Of a stretch of 9,881 nucleotides of DNA, positions 5,855 through 9,881 are shown one piece after another. The position numbers were made by a program, and so were the translations under genes. The DNA comes from Clostridia bacterium (lineage in GTDB: Bacteria > Bacillota > Clostridia > Oscillospirales > Butyricicoccaceae), in the NCBI GenBank assembly GCA_017552495.1, contig JAFZPW010000040.1:1-9881 (forward strand), in the 5' to 3' direction. A model generated the notes under the pieces. The model was not told where the DNA came from. It was given only the letters and a program-made list of their open reading frames with translations, and did not search any database. The first letter of the stretch is position 1, and each line of letters begins with the position of its first letter.

Positions 5855-7324
5855 TCACTGCCGCAATTTCTTTTTTCTGTCGGCGGCCATATCCTTCCAG
5901 ATGGCGGGATGGAAGAGGATGAGCATGGGGAAGAGCTCCAGACGTCCCGCCAGCATATCGAACATGAGCACCCACTTGCTCAGCGGGGTGAACATGCCGT
6001 AATTCCCCGCGGGGCTCACCAGCCCCAGGCCGGGGCCGATGTTGTTCAGCGTGGCAATGACGGCGGTAAAGTCGGTAATCAGATCGCCGCCCTCGCTGGT
6101 GACCACCAGAAACGACCCGGCAAACACCAGCATAAAGGTGATGAAATACACGTTGGTGGATCGCACCACCTCATGCTCGATGGGCTTGCCGTCCATCTTG
6201 ATCTTTTTGACGCTGCGGGGATGGATATACATGCCAAATTCCTTGCGGATGGATTTAAGCAGAATCACCAGCCTGGAAACCTTGAGGCCGCCGCCGGTGC
6301 TGCCCGCGCAGGCGCCCACAAACATCAAGAGCACCAGCACCGAGCGGGCCAGATCGGGCCACAGGTTAAAATCCGCCGTGGCAAATCCCGTGCTGGACAC
6401 CACCGACGCCACCTGAAAGACCGTTTGGGTCAGCGCGTCGAACACCCCGGCGCACTGCCGGAGGATGCTGGCGAACACCAGCACCACCGCCACGCCCACC
6501 ATTCCGAAAAAGCAACGCACCTCTTCCATGGAAAAAGCGTCCCGGTAATGCCGCAAAAGCAGCAGGTAATACATATTGAAATTGACGGCGAACAGCAGCA
6601 TGAAAACCGATACCACCCACTGAAGATAGGGAGAATAACTCGCCAGGCTGTCGTTTCTTACGCCGAAGCCGCCTGTGCCGGCGGTGGCAAGGCTGGTGCA
6701 CACCGCGTCGAAGGTGGGCATCCGCCCCGCCAGCAAAAAAAGGAGCTCCAACGCCGTCAGGCCCATATAAATCAGATAAAGGATGCGGGCCGTGGTACGC
6801 ACGCGGGGCACCAGCTTGCCCACCGAAGGGCCGGGAGATTCGGCCCGCATCAGGTTCATATGCGAGCCGCCGATCATGGGCACCACCGCCAGCAAAAACA
6901 CCAGCACGCCCATGCCGCCGATCCAGTGGGTCAGGCTGCGCCACAAAAGCGCGCAGTGGCTCAGGCCCTCCACATTGGCCACGATGCTGGCGCCGGTGGT
7001 GGTAAAGCCGGAGATGGTCTCGAACAGGGCGTCGGTAAAGGAAGGAATCTCCCGACTGAGCCACAGGGGCAGGCAGCCCACAAGGCTGAGCACGATCCAG
7101 CTCAGCGCCGTGGACACGCAGCCCTCCTTCAGATAAAACACCGTGCTCCGCGGTTTTTTCCGGATGAGCAGCAGCCCGCACGCCAGCGCGGGCAGCGCCA
7201 CGGCGAGATAGTAAACCCCCGCACGCTCATGGAAATACAGCGCCGCAAGGCAGATGGGCAAAAGCAAAAGCCCCTCTACCGTCAGCACATAGCCCAGAAT
7301 ATACCGGATCATCGAACGATTCAT
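5855..7324 (-). CDS. trkH: Potassium uptake protein TrkH (membrane subunit)
   Basis: A 489-residue integral membrane protein, typical of TrkH (483 in E. coli). It forms the K+-conducting pore, gated by cytosolic TrkA. Four pore-loop selectivity filters are visible: SGFTTTGASI (G111), TAGTGGFG (G218-G219), VVSSTGFA (G313) and NNIGPGLG (G430). Conserved TrkH segments GACAGSTGGGLKVSR (338-351) and LAGRLELFPM (458-467) are present. Many hydrophobic segments span the length, starting at about 8-30. The ATG at 7324 has GGAGG six nt upstream, inside the 14-nt gap after trkA, so both genes form one transcript. It ends 6 nt from the terminator shared with the convergent ferritin-like gene. Whether a sodium or proton gradient is coupled cannot be seen. 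Confidence 0.97.
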   Translation of the reverse strand: MNRSMIRYILGYVLTVEGLLLLPICLAALYFHERAGVYYLAVALPALACGLLLIRKKPRSTVFYLKEGCVSTALSWIVLSLVGCLPLWLSREIPSFTDALFETISGFTTTGASIVANVEGLSHCALLWRSLTHWIGGMGVLVFLLAVVPMIGGSHMNLMRAESPGPSVGKLVPRVRTTARILYLIYMGLTALELLFLLAGRMPTFDAVCTSLATAGTGGFGVRNDSLASYSPYLQWVVSVFMLLFAVNFNMYYLLLLRHYRDAFSMEEVRCFFGMVGVAVVLVFASILRQCAGVFDALTQTVFQVASVVSSTGFATADFNLWPDLARSVLVLLMFVGACAGSTGGGLKVSRLVILLKSIRKEFGMYIHPRSVKKIKMDGKPIEHEVVRSTNVYFITFMLVFAGSFLVVTSEGGDLITDFTAVIATLNNIGPGLGLVSPAGNYGMFTPLSKWVLMFDMLAGRLELFPMLILFHPAIWKDMAADRKKKLRQ

Positions 7325-7338
7325 AGTCCGCCTCCGTT

Positions 7339-8733
7339 TTACGCCAGGATATCCCGGATGTCGTTAAAGCCGGTGTGGGTGGTGACGATCATCACCGTGT
7401 CGCCGGGAAGCAGGGTGTCCTGACCGCTGGGGATCCGCACCTTGCCGTTGCGATAGATCGAGGTTACCAGCAGATCCTTTTTCAGCGGCAGATCCCGCAG
7501 AGGCACGCCCGTGACCTGCGAGGGCCCGTCCAGATGGAACTCAATGGCCTCGGCCCGCTGGTCGAACATATGATACAGGCTTTCGATGTTGTTGTTGTCC
7601 ATAGAGTCCTTTTTCGCCCGGACAAAGCGGATGATGGCCTCGGCGGTAATGTACTTGGGGTAGATCACGCTGCCCAGATCCAGACTGTTGATGACCTCCT
7701 TAAAGGTGATGCGGTTGATCTTGGTGATGATTTTGGCATTCGAGACCCGCTTGGCATACAGGGTCAGAAGAATGTTTTCCTCGTCGATCCCCGTCAGCGC
7801 CACCACGGAACCCACCGTTTCGATGCCCTCCTCCTGCAAAAGGCTCTCGTCGGTGCCGTCGCCGTTGATGATGACGGCCTGCGGCAACAGGACAGAGAGC
7901 TCCTCGCAGCGCTCTTTTTTGATCTCGATGATCTTTACCTCGATGCCCATGCTCAAAAGCTGCGTGGCCAGATAATAAGCCGATTTTCCGCCGCCGATGA
8001 TCATGGCGCTGCGGATCTGGTTGTTCTTAAAGCCGATATCGGCCAAAAACCGCTTGATGACCGGGCGGGAGCCCGCCACCGAAAGGATATCGCCGCCGTG
8101 GACGCGGAACGCGCCCCGGGGGATGGTGACCTTCCCCCCCCGCTCCACGCCGCACACCAGAATATCCTGCGAGATGCTCTTGCCCACGTCGGCCAGCGTC
8201 ATGCCGCTGAGCAGATTGTCCTCTGGAATTTTGATCTTTATCATCTCGGCCTGTCCGTGGGCAAAGGAGTCCACCTCCAGCGCCGTGGGCACCAGCAGGA
8301 TGCGGGCCGCCTCCGACGCGGCCTCCAGTTCGGGGTTGATGATCATGGCCAGCCCCAGTTTCTCCCGCAGATAGCCCACCTCGCGGCTGTAATCCGGGGT
8401 TCGGACCCGGGCGATGGCGGCGCAGTTGCCCGTCCGCTTGGCCACCGTGCAGCACAAAAGATTGAGTTCGTCGGAGCCCGTGACGGCGATGAACAAATCG
8501 GCGCTTTCAATGCCGGCCTCCTGCTGGATGCTGTAACTGGCGCCGTTGCCCTCCAGCCCCATGATGTCATATTGCGCCGTCAGCGCCTGAAGCCGCTTGA
8601 CGTTCTGGTCGATCACGGTCACGCTGTGCCCCTCTTTTACAAGCTGCTCCACCAGCGTGGCGCCCACCTTGCCGCAGCCCACGATGATGATCCGCAGACC
8701 ACGAGGCCCCTCGATTTTCTTCCGTTCAAACAT
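7339..8733 (-). CDS. trkA: Trk system potassium transport regulator TrkA
   Basis: A 464-residue cytosolic protein with the full double architecture TrkA_N-RCK_C-TrkA_N-RCK_C, like E. coli TrkA (458). It forms the ring that gates TrkH in response to nucleotides. The first Rossmann domain has VGCGKVG (G19, G21, G24) and acidic D42 in VIDQN, typical of NAD(H) binding. The second begins IIGGGKSAYYLA (residues 245-256), where the third glycine is alanine and nucleotide binding is less certain. RCK_C domains lie at about 145-230 and 385-464; in Firmicutes such domains can bind c-di-AMP, which is only an inference here. The start is the ATG at 8733, preceded by GAAGGAGAG; a longer reading to 8862 would run through the promoter. 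trkH follows after 14 nt. Confidence 0.96.
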   Translation of the reverse strand: MFERKKIEGPRGLRIIIVGCGKVGATLVEQLVKEGHSVTVIDQNVKRLQALTAQYDIMGLEGNGASYSIQQEAGIESADLFIAVTGSDELNLLCCTVAKRTGNCAAIARVRTPDYSREVGYLREKLGLAMIINPELEAASEAARILLVPTALEVDSFAHGQAEMIKIKIPEDNLLSGMTLADVGKSISQDILVCGVERGGKVTIPRGAFRVHGGDILSVAGSRPVIKRFLADIGFKNNQIRSAMIIGGGKSAYYLATQLLSMGIEVKIIEIKKERCEELSVLLPQAVIINGDGTDESLLQEEGIETVGSVVALTGIDEENILLTLYAKRVSNAKIITKINRITFKEVINSLDLGSVIYPKYITAEAIIRFVRAKKDSMDNNNIESLYHMFDQRAEAIEFHLDGPSQVTGVPLRDLPLKKDLLVTSIYRNGKVRIPSGQDTLLPGDTVMIVTTHTGFNDIRDILA

Positions 8734-8754
8734 ATGCTCTCCTTCTTTCGATGC

Positions 8755-8776
8755 CGGGGCAGATAAGGCCGCCCCG
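8755..8776 (-). other. Small leader hairpin upstream of trkA
   Basis: CGGGGC (8755-8760) and GCCCCG (8771-8776) form a 6-bp stem with a 10-nt loop in the predicted trkA leader, a few bases above the ribosome binding site. No U-run follows. The leader of about 70 nt looks too short for a c-di-AMP riboswitch. Confidence 0.3.
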
Positions 8777-8811
8777 CCGCCGGGAATTCTGTGATTTGGA
8801 TAGACATTTTT

Positions 8812-8840
8812 ACTATACCACGGTTTTTTGAAAATTGCAT
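8812..8840 (-). promoter_or_regulatory. Promoter of the trkA-trkH operon
   Basis: On the minus strand TATAGT (8817-8812) is preceded by TGG, giving the extended -10 TGGTATAGT. A weak -35, ATGCAA (8840-8835), lies 17 bp upstream. Transcription would start near 8805, about 70 nt before the trkA ATG. The -35 overlaps an inverted repeat at 8835-8852. Confidence 0.6.
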
Positions 8841-8852
8841 CCATTTTTGCAA
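8835..8852. promoter_or_regulatory. Inverted repeat TTGCA-N8-TGCAA over the trkA -35 region
   Basis: TTGCA (8835-8839) and TGCAA (8848-8852) are exact inverted copies, centred about one helical turn apart. Their position over and just upstream of the trkA -35 box would suit an operator. Arms are short and the region is AT-rich, so chance is possible. Confidence 0.35.
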
Positions 8853-8886
8853 GAATTCGCATATTTTAAATAAAGACAGGGCGCGC

Positions 8887-8898
8887 TTTTCCGGAAAA
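8887..8898. promoter_or_regulatory. Perfect 12-bp palindrome TTTTCCGGAAAA in the divergent intergenic region
   Basis: A self-complementary 12-mer lying between the two divergent promoters, 44 bp upstream of the MarR-gene -35. The half-site TTTTCC recurs at 8948-8953 (in the promoter spacer) and at 8994-8999 (in the leader). It is a candidate binding site for a dimeric regulator. Confidence 0.35.
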
Positions 8899-8941
8899 TG
8901 CCGTTCCGCCGCCCCTTTGCGCTCCTCCCGCCCTCCCCGTG

Positions 8942-8970
8942 TTGACTTTTTCCGACAAAAATAGTAAACT
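8942..8970 (+). promoter_or_regulatory. Sigma-A-like promoter of the MarR-family regulator gene
   Basis: TTGACT (8942-8947) and TAAACT (8965-8970) are separated by exactly 17 bp, the best promoter in the window. Transcription would start near 8977, leaving a 41-nt leader with GGGAGG (9005-9010) before the ATG. Confidence 0.75.
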
Positions 8971-8991
8971 GAAAACAATTCAAAAAATGAA
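8970..8991. promoter_or_regulatory. Alternating TGAA/TTCA elements at the regulator's start site (candidate operator)
   Basis: TGAA (8970-8973), TTCA (8979-8982) and TGAA (8988-8991) are each separated by 5 bp, so two overlapping inverted repeats span the -10 end and the predicted transcription start. MarR proteins often repress their own gene from such positions. The elements are short and AT-rich, so this is a hypothesis. Confidence 0.35.
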
Positions 8992-9017
8992 ACTTTTCCA
9001 TACCGGGAGGAGCATAC

Positions 9018-9437
9018 ATGATTTCCTGTATTACCCGCTGCTATGAGCGGTTTCGGCTGATGAGTTACCGCGGCCTGTTCCGCCTCCTGCGGGAGCGGGA
9101 CGGCAGCCTGAGCGCCACGGAAGCCTTTGCGGTGGACGTGATCTATCTGCTGCGGGGCCCTACGGTGCGGGAATTTGCCGACTGCATCGGCATTTCGCAG
9201 CCCAACGCCACCTACAAGGTCAACAACCTGATCCAAAAGGGCTATGTGAAAAAGATTCCCTCGCGGGAGGATCGCCGGGAGGCCCACCTCCTTGTAACGG
9301 AAAAATTCATGCGCTATTGCGAAGAGGGGCAGGGCGCGCTGGCCGAAAAGGCCCGCCTGCTGAAAGAGCAATTCAGCCCCGACGAGGTCAACACCTTTGC
9401 CCGCGTGTTAGGCGCGCTGGCGGACTCTCTGGGCTGA
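9018..9437 (+). CDS. MarR-family transcriptional regulator
   Basis: A 139-residue protein, a normal MarR size, with GGGAGG 7 nt before the ATG. The winged helix-turn-helix is clear: helix-turn-helix at about 49-75 (TVREFADCIGISQPNATYKVNNLI) with recognition helix after ISQPNAT, and wing SREDRREAHLLVT (82-94) with the hallmark DRR. Flanking helices at about 5-25 and 100-137 would form the dimer interface. Four cysteines (C4, C8, C56, C101) leave redox control possible but unsupported. It is divergent from trkA and is followed after 30 nt by an acyltransferase-like gene, with which it probably forms an operon. The ligand and regulon are unknown; the neighbour is the most likely target, and trkA is another. 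Confidence 0.93.
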   Translation: MISCITRCYERFRLMSYRGLFRLLRERDGSLSATEAFAVDVIYLLRGPTVREFADCIGISQPNATYKVNNLIQKGYVKKIPSREDRREAHLLVTEKFMRYCEEGQGALAEKARLLKEQFSPDEVNTFARVLGALADSLG

Positions 9438-9467
9438 GCGCACAACAGAAGAAACGAGGAACCGCTT

Positions 9468-9881
9468 ATGAAAAAAGAAAAACGCCGCCTTGGCGACCGC
9501 AAAGACGGCAAGCTGATCCGCGATCTGGACGGGATGCACTTTATCACCCCGCTGATCTATCCCAACCGCTGCGACAACGAGGCCTATGTGGCCGAGCGGA
9601 TAGACCTGACGGCCATCAACGAGTATCTGGCGAAAAAGAACGCCCAGCCGTCGGATTTCCCCTATACCATGTTTCATGTGGTGGTGGCCGCCATGCTCAA
9701 GACCATCCTTCTGCGGCCCAAACTCAACCGCTTTATCGCCAATAAAAACTTTTATCAGCGCAACGACGTTTCGGCGGCCTTTGTGGTGAAAAAAATCTTT
9801 TCCGACGAGGGCGGCGAGGCGCTGGCCGTGGTCAAGGCCACCGGCGACAGCACCATCGACACCATCCATCAGGATCTCTAC
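9468..9881 (+). CDS. Stand-alone 2-oxo acid dehydrogenase E2/CAT-like acyltransferase, 5' part (partial)
   Basis: A plus-strand frame opens at the ATG at 9468 and remains open to the right edge (138 residues, C-terminus missing). A GAGGA site lies about 9 nt upstream. There is no lipoyl or peripheral-subunit-binding domain; after a basic start (MKKEKRRLGDRKDGK) it goes straight into the acyltransferase fold. The segment PYTMFHVVVAAMLKTI (65-80) followed by RPKLNRFI (83-90) matches the conserved helix of E2 and chloramphenicol acetyltransferase folds, and YQRNDVSAAFVVKK (96-109) matches the following strand. The catalytic HxxxDG motif would lie beyond the window. Such single-domain proteins occur in Clostridia with no known substrate. 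Linkage to the MarR gene suggests acylation of a small molecule or toxic compound, which is speculation. Confidence 0.8.
   Translation, partial: MKKEKRRLGDRKDGKLIRDLDGMHFITPLIYPNRCDNEAYVAERIDLTAINEYLAKKNAQPSDFPYTMFHVVVAAMLKTILLRPKLNRFIANKNFYQRNDVSAAFVVKKIFSDEGGEALAVVKATGDSTIDTIHQDLY

Noticed and set aside
5909..7423. Long plus-strand open frame opposite trkH (and a similar one opposite trkA, 7375-8766)
   Set aside because: The encoded sequences are low-complexity and rich in His, Gln and Ala, while the opposite strand encodes complete TrkH and TrkA.
8734..8811. c-di-AMP (ydaO-type) riboswitch before trkA
   Set aside because: The predicted leader is only about 70 nt with one small hairpin, too short for this riboswitch class.
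8734..8862. Extended N-terminus for TrkA
   Set aside because: The extension would cross the extended -10 and the leader; the ATG at 8733 has a strong ribosome binding site and directly precedes the first Rossmann strand.
1..9881. CRISPR arrays, tRNA or rRNA genes, insertion sequences, phage genes
   Set aside because: No regularly spaced repeats, tRNA cloverleaf, rRNA segments, transposase motifs or integrase motifs were seen; the genes are conserved chromosomal functions with uniform base composition.

Overview
The window is a GC-rich, gene-dense stretch of bacterial chromosome. It most likely comes from a spore-forming Clostridia lineage of the Oscillospiraceae type. Supporting this are strong AGGAGG-like ribosome binding sites before nearly every gene, sigma-A-like promoters, U-tailed hairpin terminators, a YqeG phosphatase, an aminopeptidase P gene directly before efp, a CD1247-like zinc-ribbon protein and a CotF/ferritin-like spore-coat-type protein. 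The organism call is inference from gene content; there is no rRNA in the window.

Left part (1-2861): a partial minus-strand gene of unknown function runs off the left edge (301 to 1). It is divergent from a plus-strand operon: yqeG (424-909), an endonuclease IV-like TIM-barrel protein (931-1794) and an Xaa-Pro aminopeptidase (1791-2861, overlapping its neighbour by ATGA). A sigma-A-like promoter at 316-345 probably drives the three genes.

Middle part (2862-5848): efp has its own promoter and is followed by an acidic coiled-coil/zinc-ribbon protein, probably on the same transcript, ending at a strong terminator (4170-4200). Then come mnmA (tRNA 2-thiouridylase) with its own terminator, and a small ferritin-like protein preceded by a perfect 17-bp palindrome and followed by a strong terminator. 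The theme is translation: EF-P relieves stalling at proline runs, aminopeptidase P trims Xaa-Pro peptides, and MnmA thiolates tRNA wobble uridine.

Right part (5855-9881): a minus-strand trkA-trkH potassium-uptake operon (8733 to 5855) is divergent from a plus-strand MarR-family regulator (9018-9437). The regulator is followed 30 nt later by a stand-alone E2/CAT-like acyltransferase that runs off the right edge. The 284-bp region between trkA and the regulator has two well-formed promoters and several palindromic elements that could be operators.

Most of the window is conserved housekeeping sequence, and I see no clear sign of a novel defence, mobile or biosynthetic system. The best leads are the palindrome before the ferritin-like gene, the unbroken acidic heptad coil of the CD1247-like protein, the three-cysteine MnmA site, and the uncharacterised MarR/acyltransferase pair with its symmetric promoter elements.
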